From Planctomycetota bacterium (lineage in GTDB: Bacteria; Planctomycetota; UBA8742; UBA2392), in assembly GCA_025993795.1 (NCBI GenBank), contig JAMQHL010000025.1:62001-126000 (forward strand): a stretch of DNA of 64,000 bases, in the 5' to 3' direction. A model generated the notes under the pieces. The model ran no database searches. It was not told the origin of the DNA and saw nothing but the letters and a program-made list of their open reading frames with translations. The translations under genes and the position numbers were made by a program. Of the stretch, positions 49,503-58,524 are shown piece after piece (position 1 is the first letter of the stretch; each line of letters opens with the position of its first letter).

Positions 49503-50681
49503 TTGACCGACCTGCGCTTTGACATCACTCCCATCGACGCCTTGGCCAACACTGCCCGGGTTGTCGTAGAAGGCGCGATCGACGCCACCACTGTCATCTC
49601 ATTCGAGTCGCAACTCAAGCAGCTGCAGGAGGACGGCTACACAAACTTCGTCCTCGATATGCAGGGCATTAAGTACGTGAACTCAACCGGCTTGGGCAGC
49701 CTGGTCGCAACCGCGGACAACCTGGAAAAGGTCGGTGGCGGTCTGGCACTGATCCGGGTGCACCCCAAGGTCAAGGTCGTGTTCGACATGCTTGGCCTGA
49801 ATTCATTTTTCCGCATCTTCACGAACGAAGATGAGGCTGTGAACTTTCTTGCCACCAGCAAAGGCGGCGAAGCCGCCGCACCGGCGGCTCCGCAACACGC
49901 GCCCGCACAGCAGCAGCGTGCGCCGGCCCAGCCTCAGCAGCAGCGCCAGCCTACGGGCCAGTATCAGCAGCCGGGATACGGACAGCCGCAGCAGCAGCAC
50001 CGGCAGACCAGCGTGGTCCAGCAGCAACAGCAGTTCCAGCAGCGCGGGGCAACCGGCCCCGTTCCGCAGCGCGGCGCGACCGGCCCGGTTCCGCAGCGCG
50101 GCACGACCGGCCCCATTCCGCAGCGCCCGCCGACCGGCCAGTATCAGCAGCGACCGGGCACCGGCCAGTGGTCGCCGCCATCGCGCGACAACCCACAGGT
50201 GGTTGCGTGCCCCAATTGCGGTGCATCGTTCAAGGTCAGTCAGACCGGGCGCTACAAGTGCCCGTCATGCGCCACGGCATTCGTGGTTGACCCGCAGTTC
50301 GGCGTAGAGCTTGCTCCGGCCACCAGCCAGTTGACGCTGGCGTTTACACCGGAATGCCGCGAAGGCTTCAACCTGTACCTTGGCGCCATGTGCCGCCGCG
50401 CTGGTTACAGCGAACAGGACTATAACGGCCTGCGCGCGGGACTTGACCAGGTGCTGCAGGGTGTGCTCCAGAACTGCTACCAGGGGCGCATATACGAAAG
50501 CTACGCCGTTGCATTCCTGCCTGCGCGCCGCAACCTGCAGATCAAGTTCATTGTTGCAGGCCCGACGCTTCAGGGCGACCCGCGGGCGTATTTCCCGCAG
50601 GCTGCGCAGCAGATGCCCGACCTTGCCATGCGTCCGCACCCCAAGGGCGGTACCGTCATCGTGATGAGCTTCCGTCGCTAG
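49503..50681 (+). CDS. STAS domain - repeat linker - zinc ribbon - kinase-like fusion
   Basis: TTG at 49503 is preceded by GAAGGAG, giving 392 residues; an earlier in-frame TTG lacks a ribosome site. A STAS domain (1-118) has FVLDMQGIKYVNSTGLGSLV, with Ser61 where anti-sigma antagonists are phosphorylated. A Gln/Pro-rich linker (about 120-230) contains five nonapeptide repeats built on R-x-x-T-G. A zinc ribbon follows (CPNCG at 236, CPSC at 253). The rest (about 270-392: LTLAFTPECREGFNLYLGAM, DYNGLRAGLDQVLQGVLQNC) resembles a degenerate RsbW-like histidine-kinase-type ATPase without a clear N-box Asn or G-box. This could be a self-contained partner switch. Confidence 0.75.
   Translation: MTDLRFDITPIDALANTARVVVEGAIDATTVISFESQLKQLQEDGYTNFVLDMQGIKYVNSTGLGSLVATADNLEKVGGGLALIRVHPKVKVVFDMLGLNSFFRIFTNEDEAVNFLATSKGGEAAAPAAPQHAPAQQQRAPAQPQQQRQPTGQYQQPGYGQPQQQHRQTSVVQQQQQFQQRGATGPVPQRGATGPVPQRGTTGPIPQRPPTGQYQQRPGTGQWSPPSRDNPQVVACPNCGASFKVSQTGRYKCPSCATAFVVDPQFGVELAPATSQLTLAFTPECREGFNLYLGAMCRRAGYSEQDYNGLRAGLDQVLQGVLQNCYQGRIYESYAVAFLPARRNLQIKFIVAGPTLQGDPRAYFPQAAQQMPDLAMRPHPKGGTVIVMSFRR
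50043..50177 (+). repeat. 27-nt coding repeats (R-x-x-T-G nonapeptide)
   Basis: Five in-frame 27-nt units inside the STAS-fusion gene encode RGATGPVPQ, RGATGPVPQ, RGTTGPIPQ, RPPTGQYQQ and RPGTGQWSP. The first three are nearly identical in DNA, consistent with recent slippage. Confidence 0.8.
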
Positions 50682-50705
50682 GCCCGGGGCTTTGCCTTCC
50701 TGAAA

Positions 50706-50731
50706 GCGCGCCGCCACGATTGGCGGCGCGC
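50706..50731 (+). terminator. Terminator-like hairpin after STAS-fusion gene
   Basis: GCGCGCCGCC-ACGATT-GGCGGCGCGC is a perfect 10-bp stem with a 6-nt loop, 24 nt after the stop. The T-run is short (CATCGTTTG). Confidence 0.65.
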
Positions 50732-50797
50732 ATCGTTTGCCCCATGCGTACACGGCCCCATCCAATCCGCAATCAGCAACCTACAATCCGGAATTGA

Positions 50798-52678
50798 ATG
50801 GCTGACTGGTTCTCCAACCCCGCCGGTTTCTGGGCACTGACGCTGCTGGCGCCGCTGCTGTTGCTGTACATGCTGCGTCACCGGCCGGTACGCCGACGCG
50901 TGCCCAGCGTGCTGCTGTGGGCGGGAGTCGCGGAGGCCCAGGTTTCGACCTCGCCGTTCCAACGGCTGCGCAAATCCGTGTCGCTGTTCCTGATGGTCGC
51001 GGCGCTGCTTGCCATGCTGCTGGCGCTGGCCGGGTTTCGGATACCCCAGGGCAGCCCGCAGGGCCTGCCCATCACCATTGTTCTGGACATCACCGCCGGC
51101 ATGGGTGCCCGCGAGGACGGCCGAACCCGCCTTGAGCTGGCACGCGAACTTGCCCAGGATGTCATCGATGCTGCCGGCAACAGCCGCGTGTCGCTGCTGT
51201 CGTGGGACGGCAGCCTGAGACCGCTGGCGCCAGCCGAAAGCTCGGCTGCTGCGGCTTCCAGCGCGCTGGACACGTTACAGGTTTCGGCCCGGGGCGCGGA
51301 CAGCGCCGGGCTGTCCCGCGCCTTGAAACAGCTGGCCGGCGATGGCGGACGCCATGTCGTGATGATCGGCGATCAGGACCCCGGCACCGAAGGCAACGTG
51401 CGGTTTCTGCTAGTCGGCAGCAACCGGCCCAACGCGGCGATCGTTACCGCCGGCGTAAACGAGCCGACGTCGGGACGAATCGAGATTACTTTCGGCATAG
51501 AGCTGTACGGCGCAGATCAACCGCAGCGTGTAACCGTGGCGCTGGAGCGCAGTATTGGCGATGGCACTGAGCTGGTCGATGCCCGCGACGAAACACTTGC
51601 GCCCGGGCGCCGCGTTGCCAGCACCTTCACCGTGCGCGATGCGGGGCTGTACCGGGGCGTGCTTCGTATCAACGACGCGCTTGGCACTGACGACAGCGCG
51701 TGGCTGCGAGCAACGCTGCTGCCGGTATTGCCGGTATACGTCAGCACCGACGCGCCCGAACCGGTGCGGCGTGCCCTCTCGGCCATTGAGCAGGGCATGA
51801 GAACGATTCGCATTGCCGGCTCGGCCGAGGGTGCAGCCGCTGTGCTGACCGGCCGCGAGGGCGCGGGCGCCCAGCCGCGCCTGCCCGCCGCATTCCTGGG
51901 GCCGATTGCGGCGCCACCCGGCGTCAGTTTCGGCGCTGAAACAGATGCGTCAGGCACCCCAGCCCGTCCACTGCCGGCAATCCTGTGGCGCGGAGCCGGG
52001 ACTCCGGGAGTCATCGCGCGGCAGGTTTGGCCGATCACATTTGATGGGCTGATGCGCCCCGTGCTTGAGGTGGACGGTGGCCCAGCCGTGGCATTGTGTG
52101 AGCGCGACAACGGCTTGCGCGACCTTGTCATCGGCATGGCACTGACGCCCGATGGCGGAACGTTTCAGGACCAGCCGGCGTTTGTGATTTTCTGGGCCAA
52201 CTGGTTTGACTATGTGCGCGGCTTGCTTGACCCGCTGCCGCGTGGCGCCCTGACGACCCGCGACACGCTTCGCGTGCCGGCGCTGGATGGGCGCGATCGT
52301 TTCTATCTGACGGGCCCAGGCTCAGACCGCGAAACAGAGCTTGCGCCGGGTGCCGGGCATGGCCTTCAGGCGCCGGGGATCTATCGCACCCGCGGCCTGC
52401 AAACCAGCGTCGCGGACTTCGGCGTCAGCCTGCTGGACGCAACCGAGAGCGACCTTGCCGTTACCGCCAACATCGACAATGACGCGGTGATGGAGTGGAT
52501 CAGCCAAGGCGCAGACGCCGGCGAGCGCGGGGCGCTTGACCTCGGCCCTTGGCTTGCACTGATCGCTGCCGCCTTGCTGGTCATTGAGTGGCTGCTGTTC
52601 CGTCGGCGCTTTCCGCGCCGGGCGGTCGATGCAGCGCAGCCTTCAACGAATCCCCATACTCGTGCAGCGCGTGCCTGA
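50798..52678 (+). CDS. BatA-like protein with N-terminal double span and degenerate vWA domain
   Basis: The 626-residue protein starts MADWFSNPAGFWALTLLAPL. It has two spans at about 9-26 and 62-80, the BatA N-terminal arrangement with the RRRVPSVLLW loop between them. A vWA domain begins at LPITIVLDITAGMGAR; the usual MIDAS D-x-S-x-S is D-x-T-x-G (Asp97, Thr99, Gly101), so metal-dependent ligand binding may be altered. It continues LELARELAQDVIDAAGNSRV and HVVMIGDQDPG. A long beta-rich region ends in a C-terminal span (about 583-605) and a basic tail. The 3' end overlaps the convergent TgpA-like gene by 98 nt. Confidence 0.82.
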   Translation: MADWFSNPAGFWALTLLAPLLLLYMLRHRPVRRRVPSVLLWAGVAEAQVSTSPFQRLRKSVSLFLMVAALLAMLLALAGFRIPQGSPQGLPITIVLDITAGMGAREDGRTRLELARELAQDVIDAAGNSRVSLLSWDGSLRPLAPAESSAAAASSALDTLQVSARGADSAGLSRALKQLAGDGGRHVVMIGDQDPGTEGNVRFLLVGSNRPNAAIVTAGVNEPTSGRIEITFGIELYGADQPQRVTVALERSIGDGTELVDARDETLAPGRRVASTFTVRDAGLYRGVLRINDALGTDDSAWLRATLLPVLPVYVSTDAPEPVRRALSAIEQGMRTIRIAGSAEGAAAVLTGREGAGAQPRLPAAFLGPIAAPPGVSFGAETDASGTPARPLPAILWRGAGTPGVIARQVWPITFDGLMRPVLEVDGGPAVALCERDNGLRDLVIGMALTPDGGTFQDQPAFVIFWANWFDYVRGLLDPLPRGALTTRDTLRVPALDGRDRFYLTGPGSDRETELAPGAGHGLQAPGIYRTRGLQTSVADFGVSLLDATESDLAVTANIDNDAVMEWISQGADAGERGALDLGPWLALIAAALLVIEWLLFRRRFPRRAVDAAQPSTNPHTRAARA

Positions 52679-55055
52679 ACTCTGCGGCCATGCCGCTGTT
52701 TTCGCCAAACCGCATCGCGTAGTACATCTCTGTCAGCGCCGCGACGCGGCCGTGGGTTTCGCCGCCGCGTCGCATCACCCTTTGCGCAAACTCGCGCGGC
52801 GTTTCGCTGGGCCGCTTGTGATAGCCATACCCGGCCAGCAGCAGCAGCAGCTGAAAGTACATTCCCCGTTCGCGCTTGCGGTCCTGGCCGCCCATGCCCT
52901 TCAACACATGCCTCTCGATGCGTTTGCGCCTGCGACGACGCAGGGCAATGAGCACGAGCAGAGCCGACACCGGCAGCAGCAACACCGCCGCGCGCAGAAC
53001 GCCGCTTCGCGGCAGCAACCCGTCCGGCAGCCATGAGGTCACCGTCAGCAAAGCATCATCAAGCCGCGAAGCGTTCCCCTCGGCCCATTCGACAACGCCG
53101 GAAATCATCTCCCTCTGCTTCGTTCCGTCAAAATCCTTCACCCAGTCAGAGTCTGTTTCACCGCCCGCATCGACCTCTCCGTCGGGTCCAGCGGGTTCCA
53201 CCGGGGGCTCCGGATCGGTCGGTTCCGGCTCGACGGGATCCACCGGGCCGGTCCCCGTGCCGCTGAGCTGGCTTGCGGGTGTGGGGTCAAATGCAACCCA
53301 GCCCTGGCTCTTGAAATAGACTTCGACCCAGGCGTGCGCCTCAGATGTCGTTACGGCCCACACGCCGTCGAGGTTGACCTGCCGCGCCGCAAACCCCGCC
53401 GCCAAGCGGCATGGCACGCCAAAGCAACGCAGCAGCGCGCACATGGCACTGGCAAAGTACTCGCAATGCCCGAAGCGTTCGGTGGCTTTGGGGTCGGTGT
53501 CGAGAAACCTGGCAAGCGAGTCCGGTCCTGCCAGCGGCCTGAAATCAAGCGAGTAGGTCCACGCCGGTTTGCCGGCGATACTGGCGCCCTCGAACATGCG
53601 CACAATCCACTGGGCCGCAGCGTACACTCCGCGTTCTTCTTCGGGTGATGCGCGATTGTCGCCCGCGACCTGGCGCTGCAACTGCTCATACCACTTGAAG
53701 CGCTGCCGAATCTGCGCACGCAGCGCCGGCGGGATCGCGCTGTACATGGCCGAGACATCCCCTGCGGTTACTTCGCTGTTGCGCAGTTCTCGCGCCATCT
53801 GCTGCGGGGTCGCCACCAGGTGCTGCGCCTCGATCAGCATAGATTGACCGCTGCGCAGGCTCGCTGCCCGCAGTGTCTGCTCGACGGTGCTGTATTGCAG
53901 CGGGCCGGCGTAATCCCGCACCAGCTGCGCCTCGACGGGCATCGGCACGACGCCGCCCTTGCCCAGCCCGCCTTGCTGCATCGTCAACTCATAGGCTCGC
54001 GTGCGCACGCCCATGCGCTCCCTGGCCGGGGCACCCGGCAGTTTGCGTACGGGGCCTTCGCGCACTGTCTCCACATTGGCGGCATCGCTTTCCAGGGGGC
54101 TCCAGCGCTCGCCGTCAAACCTGGCGTACGTGAATGCCCGCAGGTACAGCACGCTGGGCGCTTCGGCTGCGTCATATAGCGCGCGAACCTCAAGGGCCGG
54201 TGTTCCTGTGCGCTGGATTTCGCCGAAATCGCCAAGGTCAACACCATCGGTCAAACCGGCGACGGACGCGGGCGGCTTGTTGGGGTCGCGCGGCGGCCCG
54301 GTATCTCCGGGGTTGCGCGGTCCTTTGCCGTTGCCGCCATCGGTGCCGGCGTCAGGGCCCTGGCCGGGCAGTTGCGATCCCGTCGGCTCGTCGGCAAAGC
54401 TGATGCGCGGCGCGGCGAAGTACAAGAACATCGTCAACACCACAGCGCAGGTCGCCAGCAGCGGGAGCGTCGCAATAAACGACCGGCGCAACACACCACC
54501 GGGCCGCGCCGCCGGCGGCAGCTGGCTTGCGCGCTTGACGTACACGCCATGGAACAGCATGCCCGGGTGCTGCAACGCCAGAAACAGCGCACCCAGCGCA
54601 GCAATGCCGGCAAGCCACGGCCAGACCGAGTCGTCAATCGGCCGACGCACGCCAATCACGGTGCTGAACAGGGCCAGCACCAGCACAACCGAGACAAGCC
54701 GCGGCGCATCGCGCACGTACAACACCATGATCTGCACGCTGACCAGCACCAGCGGCAGCGGCGTATTCAGCACGGCCTTTACGAAATCGTCCGAATGCGC
54801 CCGAATCTCTGTGCTGTGAAACATGATCAGCATCAGGGGCGCCATCGAGTACGCGACCAGCATCGGTGTGCGCCAGCGACGCAGGTTGGGCAAGCGCAGG
54901 AATGACTCCTGCAGTCCGATGCACACGCCCAGAAACACCAGCTCAGACCAGTGCATCAGCCCGCGCCGCTGAAAAAACACCGTCAGCAGCACAAGCGCAA
55001 TGCCGCTCATGCGCGCGAGGCTGAAGTACTGCGACTCGCGCGATGTGCGTTTCAC
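52581..55055 (-). CDS. TgpA-like transglutaminase membrane protein
   Basis: The 824-residue protein starts at GTG (GTGA overlap with the DUF58 stop). The first 220 residues hold about six to seven spans (DUF3488-like). A Gly/Pro/Asp-rich linker (about 224-265) precedes a periplasmic transglutaminase-core region. The catalytic triad candidates are Cys531 (RFGHCEYFASAMCALL), His574 (TSEAHAWVEVYF) and Asp589 (WVAFDPTPAS). One more span (about 685-710) and a cytoplasmic DUF4129-like tail follow. Such proteins cluster with DUF58 and MoxR genes; no MoxR gene is in the window. Confidence 0.88.
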   Translation of the reverse strand: MKRTSRESQYFSLARMSGIALVLLTVFFQRRGLMHWSELVFLGVCIGLQESFLRLPNLRRWRTPMLVAYSMAPLMLIMFHSTEIRAHSDDFVKAVLNTPLPLVLVSVQIMVLYVRDAPRLVSVVLVLALFSTVIGVRRPIDDSVWPWLAGIAALGALFLALQHPGMLFHGVYVKRASQLPPAARPGGVLRRSFIATLPLLATCAVVLTMFLYFAAPRISFADEPTGSQLPGQGPDAGTDGGNGKGPRNPGDTGPPRDPNKPPASVAGLTDGVDLGDFGEIQRTGTPALEVRALYDAAEAPSVLYLRAFTYARFDGERWSPLESDAANVETVREGPVRKLPGAPARERMGVRTRAYELTMQQGGLGKGGVVPMPVEAQLVRDYAGPLQYSTVEQTLRAASLRSGQSMLIEAQHLVATPQQMARELRNSEVTAGDVSAMYSAIPPALRAQIRQRFKWYEQLQRQVAGDNRASPEEERGVYAAAQWIVRMFEGASIAGKPAWTYSLDFRPLAGPDSLARFLDTDPKATERFGHCEYFASAMCALLRCFGVPCRLAAGFAARQVNLDGVWAVTTSEAHAWVEVYFKSQGWVAFDPTPASQLSGTGTGPVDPVEPEPTDPEPPVEPAGPDGEVDAGGETDSDWVKDFDGTKQREMISGVVEWAEGNASRLDDALLTVTSWLPDGLLPRSGVLRAAVLLLPVSALLVLIALRRRRRKRIERHVLKGMGGQDRKRERGMYFQLLLLLAGYGYHKRPSETPREFAQRVMRRGGETHGRVAALTEMYYAMRFGENSGMAAEFRHALHEYGDSLKAALHRPPGAESADGTAATQ

Positions 55056-56284
55056 GGCTGTGCCTCAGGTTGCGGGCCGCCAAAGCGCGCGAGTTCAGAG
55101 CCCGCGATGCTCTTGCGACCCATCGCGTCAAAGCGCAGAAACTGCTTGAAGTCAGGCTCGCCGGCGCTGACCACAATCGCGCCACGCCCGGCCCGCAAAG
55201 CAGCCTCTGCGTGCTCTTTCGGGCCCAGCGTCACCAGCACCGGTACTTCGTGCAGCGCACCGACGCCGACTTCATCAATCCAGTCGCCAAGGCGGCGCTC
55301 CGAGAACCCGGCGACTCCCAGCTTTTCCATGACCGCATGATAGTGCGCGTCGCCGCGACCCGGCCGGCTTGCATGAACGGCGCTTCCGTACCACGCAAAC
55401 CGGAACATCACTCCCTGCCGCGTAAGGAAGTACGTGATGCCCGCGAACAACCCGATCGCGCTTTCAAGCCGTTGACGAAGCGTGCCGGGATCGCCGACCG
55501 ACGCGGTATCCAGAATCAGCACAAAGCTGGCGTCCTGGCGTCCTTCCAGTTCAAGGATCATCGGCTTGCCGGTGCGCGCCGTGGTGCGCCAGTGAATTCG
55601 CGCGACGTTCTGGCCGGGCAGATACTCGCGCACGCCATAGACCTCTTCCTGGCCGCGCGATGCAACGCTGGACTCGCCGAAGAAGCGCGCTGACTCAAGC
55701 AATCGTTGCTCAAAACCTTCCGACAGGCGCGCGGGGCGCGGATAGACCAGGATGTCGCTGCGGAACGAAAGTGCTCGCGACATCCGCATCAATCCGAATG
55801 GAAACGCGCTTGACACCGTGCACGCACTGAGCCTGTGCTTGCCGCGCCGCCCGAATGCCGCAGTATAGCTGGCCCGATGCACGAATCCCGGGCTGACAGC
55901 CATGACCAGATTGGCGGTTTCGTCGCGGTAAAGGTCGGGCAGTGAAGTGTCATCCAGCTCAAGGGCAAAGCGCGGGATCGGCCCGTGGTTGTGCAACAGC
56001 AGCACGACGTCAATGCTTTCGCCTGCATGGGTCTCGGCGGGAAGTTGCCGCTTGAGGCTAAGGCCCCGCACATTGAACAACACGACCAGCCCGTTAATCA
56101 GCAGCAGCGCGAACGGAATGCACGACAGCAAAACGAAGCTGTTCTCGCGGTAATAGCTGCCGGCCGTGAACAACAGCATTGACGCGCCAAAGAAATACCA
56201 GCCAAGCCGCGTCGGGACGGGCAGGACAGCAAGGCGACGGACCAGCCTTGCGATTCGACTCTTGGCGCCGGGTTTCACCGCCAT
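55052..56284 (-). CDS. DUF58-domain protein
   Basis: The ATG of MAVKPGAKSRIARLVRRLAV at 56284 gives 410 residues; the upstream in-frame extension is unsupported. Two spans lie at about 26-48 and 52-75. The DUF58 signature is VYGVREYLPGQNVARIHWRT followed by TARTGKPMILELEG. A vWA-like region comes next (ASFVLILDTASVGDPGTLRQ). DUF58 proteins act with MoxR ATPases and vWA proteins in envelope or enzyme maturation. The 4-nt overlap with the TgpA-like gene shows they are coexpressed. Confidence 0.88.
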   Translation of the reverse strand: MAVKPGAKSRIARLVRRLAVLPVPTRLGWYFFGASMLLFTAGSYYRENSFVLLSCIPFALLLINGLVVLFNVRGLSLKRQLPAETHAGESIDVVLLLHNHGPIPRFALELDDTSLPDLYRDETANLVMAVSPGFVHRASYTAAFGRRGKHRLSACTVSSAFPFGLMRMSRALSFRSDILVYPRPARLSEGFEQRLLESARFFGESSVASRGQEEVYGVREYLPGQNVARIHWRTTARTGKPMILELEGRQDASFVLILDTASVGDPGTLRQRLESAIGLFAGITYFLTRQGVMFRFAWYGSAVHASRPGRGDAHYHAVMEKLGVAGFSERRLGDWIDEVGVGALHEVPVLVTLGPKEHAEAALRAGRGAIVVSAGEPDFKQFLRFDAMGRKSIAGSELARFGGPQPEAQP

Positions 56285-56324
56285 ACTGTGCGTTAAAACG
56301 AATACCGAAGCGATAAGTTCCCTG

Positions 56325-57317
56325 CTATCGGTACGGGAACCAGCTGATGTTGCCGTTGCGCAAGCTCTGCATGTACACGCGCCCGACGGCCGGCGCAAAC
56401 AGCAGCTCCAGCGGGTCCACGGCGACGGGCACCCGCCCTACACGGCGACGGCTGCTGACGTCAAACTCCAGCATGTCGCCCGACAGTGGCCGCGCAACCA
56501 GGGCACGGGCGCCGTCCTGGCTGAAGACAACGCCGCCGATGAAGCCAACCATGCGCTCGCCGCGGTGCCAGCGCAGCTCATCTTCAATTGTGATTTCGCC
56601 CAGCAACTCAAGGGTTTCGCGGTGGTACACAAACACGCTTGAAAGCCCGCTGACCCATGCCTCGTCGCGTGTCGGGTGAAACGCTACCCGGGCCAGCGCC
56701 TGCTGCTCGACGGGCCAGACGATGTCGCCGACCAGCCCGTGGCTGGCAGCATCCAGAACAAACAGGTGGTTGCTGTCCCCCACGGTAAGCCAGCGGCGGG
56801 CACCCCCGGGCTCGTCATACAGCGCACCCGGCAACGCCGTCTGCTGCAAGAAAGTCAGCGGCACTACCCTTGAGCTGGCGTTGCGGCCATCCAGCTCGTA
56901 CAGCGCCGGGGCCTGCAGCTCGCCCTCAACCGGCGACAAGCCGGGCACTACAACCTGCTCGCCGCGCACGGCTTGGAACACCGGCACGGGCATGGCCGCA
57001 CGCTCGTTGGTAAAGTTCGCGATCTCGGGCACGTCGGTCAGCTTTTCGTTCAACCTGGCGGCGTGGCGGCCCAGAAGCTCAGAAATGCGCGCCATGTCGT
57101 ACAGCTTCAGGCGCAGGCCGCCGGGGTTTCTCGGCCACGAGCTGCAGACCACCAGTTGCCCGCTGTTCGTGGGCCAGGCGCGAAGCTGTGTCGGTGACGC
57201 CGCAAGCTGGGCGTGAAACTCGACGCGGGCCGTGTCAGGTTGAAACGCGTACAGCACGTCCAAACCGTCCACACGGCGCCGATAGAACAGTGTGTCGCCG
57301 GTCGGGGAAAGAAACAC
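56325..57317 (-). CDS. Beta-propeller-like repeat protein
   Basis: GTG at 57317, with AGGG just upstream, gives 330 residues. The sequence is a run of four-stranded blade patterns (FLSPTGDTLFYRRRVDGLDV, WLTVGDSNHLFVLDAASHGL, RVAFHPTRDEAWVSGLSSVF, GVVFSQDGARALVARPLSG, LLFAPAVGRVYMQSLRNGN), as in YVTN/WD40-like propellers. No signal peptide is seen. It follows the aminotransferase after 8 nt and precedes the DUF58 gene by 40 nt, so all may share a transcript. Ligand unknown. Confidence 0.75.
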   Translation of the reverse strand: MFLSPTGDTLFYRRRVDGLDVLYAFQPDTARVEFHAQLAASPTQLRAWPTNSGQLVVCSSWPRNPGGLRLKLYDMARISELLGRHAARLNEKLTDVPEIANFTNERAAMPVPVFQAVRGEQVVVPGLSPVEGELQAPALYELDGRNASSRVVPLTFLQQTALPGALYDEPGGARRWLTVGDSNHLFVLDAASHGLVGDIVWPVEQQALARVAFHPTRDEAWVSGLSSVFVYHRETLELLGEITIEDELRWHRGERMVGFIGGVVFSQDGARALVARPLSGDMLEFDVSSRRRVGRVPVAVDPLELLFAPAVGRVYMQSLRNGNISWFPYR

Positions 57318-57325
57318 GCATGCCC

Positions 57326-58420
57326 TTAGTGGTGCGAACGAAAGTCGTCGATCGCTTTCCCCAGCAGCTCAAGCCCCTGCCGAAGGCGCGTCGGCTCAAT
57401 CTTGTAACCGATGCGAAGCCACCCCGGCGACTGAAAGTACTCGCCGGGCACCACCAGCACGCCGTAATCGTTGCGGCAGACCGTGGTCAGATTGCCGGTT
57501 TCCTCAATGCCCTTTACGCGCAGCCAGACCGTGATGCCGCCGGGTGGCTGAAAGTATTCAATGTCTGTGCGGGACTTGAGCCACTCCTCAACCACGGGCC
57601 AATTCTGCTCATGAAGCCGCCGCGCCACGGGCCGCAGGCGGGGCAGAGCCTCCAGGGCCCGGTGCGCGAGATTCTGCGCGATGGTCGGCAACTCGGGGTC
57701 CACGATATCGACCAGGTCCAGCATGCGCGACACAAGGCGCTCAGGTGCCGCCGCCCAGCCAAAGCGCAAGCCCGACAGGCCGTACACCTTGGTCAGGCTG
57801 CTGGTGACCGCAACGTTGTCGCCAAGGCTGAAGGCGGTGTAGTCGTCACCTGGCTTGAGATGGTCAATGTACACTTCATCTACCAGCACCAGCGCGTCGT
57901 GCTTTGCCGCCAGGTCAATGATCGCCTGCATGGTTTCGCGCGGCATGAAGCTCATCGTCGGGTTATGCAGGTTGGTCAGCACGATCATGCGGACGTTGTC
58001 GTCCATCAATGACTTCAATTGCGCGAGATCAGGCAGAAAGCCGTTCTCGACTTTGCGCGGAAGGCGCACGACTTCGGCCTGCACAAGGCTGGCCAGGCTG
58101 AAGAACTGAGGGTAGCCCGGCGTTTCAATGATGACCTTGTCGCCCGGGTTCAGTTGCGCGGCGTACACCAGAAAGTTGGCCTCACTGCTGCCCGCGGCCA
58201 GCAAGATGCGCTCGCCACCGCACCCATACTTGTCGGCAAGCCATGCCACGTTGCGCGGGTCGCCGTAGTTGCTGCACAGGCTCGTCAGGCTGAAATCGGC
58301 TGGCTCAAACGAGAGCAGGTCAGACTTCGGCGGGCTCATGCCGCTGCCGGACATAAAGATGCCGTCGGCATACTCAAGCCGCTTGGCATAGCGCATGTAC
58401 TGAAAGGGCTCAAAGTCCAT
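57326..58420 (-). CDS. PLP-dependent aminotransferase, class I/II
   Basis: The ATG of MDFEPFQYMRYAKRLEYADG gives 364 residues, normal for fold-type I aminotransferases. It has ILLAAGSSEANFLVYAAQLN and VIIETPGYPQFFSLASLVQA. The region with LTNLHNPTMSFMPRETMQAI binds the cofactor phosphate and Asn. LVLVDEVYIDH supplies the Asp, and SSLTKVYGLSGLRFGW carries the Schiff-base Lys. The C-terminal substrate Arg is likely in WLRIGYKI. Substrate specificity is not evident. The gene converges on nothing and is divergent from fdhD-like with a 104-nt spacer. Confidence 0.9.
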   Translation of the reverse strand: MDFEPFQYMRYAKRLEYADGIFMSGSGMSPPKSDLLSFEPADFSLTSLCSNYGDPRNVAWLADKYGCGGERILLAAGSSEANFLVYAAQLNPGDKVIIETPGYPQFFSLASLVQAEVVRLPRKVENGFLPDLAQLKSLMDDNVRMIVLTNLHNPTMSFMPRETMQAIIDLAAKHDALVLVDEVYIDHLKPGDDYTAFSLGDNVAVTSSLTKVYGLSGLRFGWAAAPERLVSRMLDLVDIVDPELPTIAQNLAHRALEALPRLRPVARRLHEQNWPVVEEWLKSRTDIEYFQPPGGITVWLRVKGIEETGNLTTVCRNDYGVLVVPGEYFQSPGWLRIGYKIEPTRLRQGLELLGKAIDDFRSHH

Positions 58421-58524
58421 GCCGGGTTTGTAACGCCAACGCGAACATGTGACAAGGCGCGTGTTCGCGGCAAAAAGATCGACCGCTGGACTGAAGTTCT
58501 CACACGGCTGCGTCCGATAAACCC

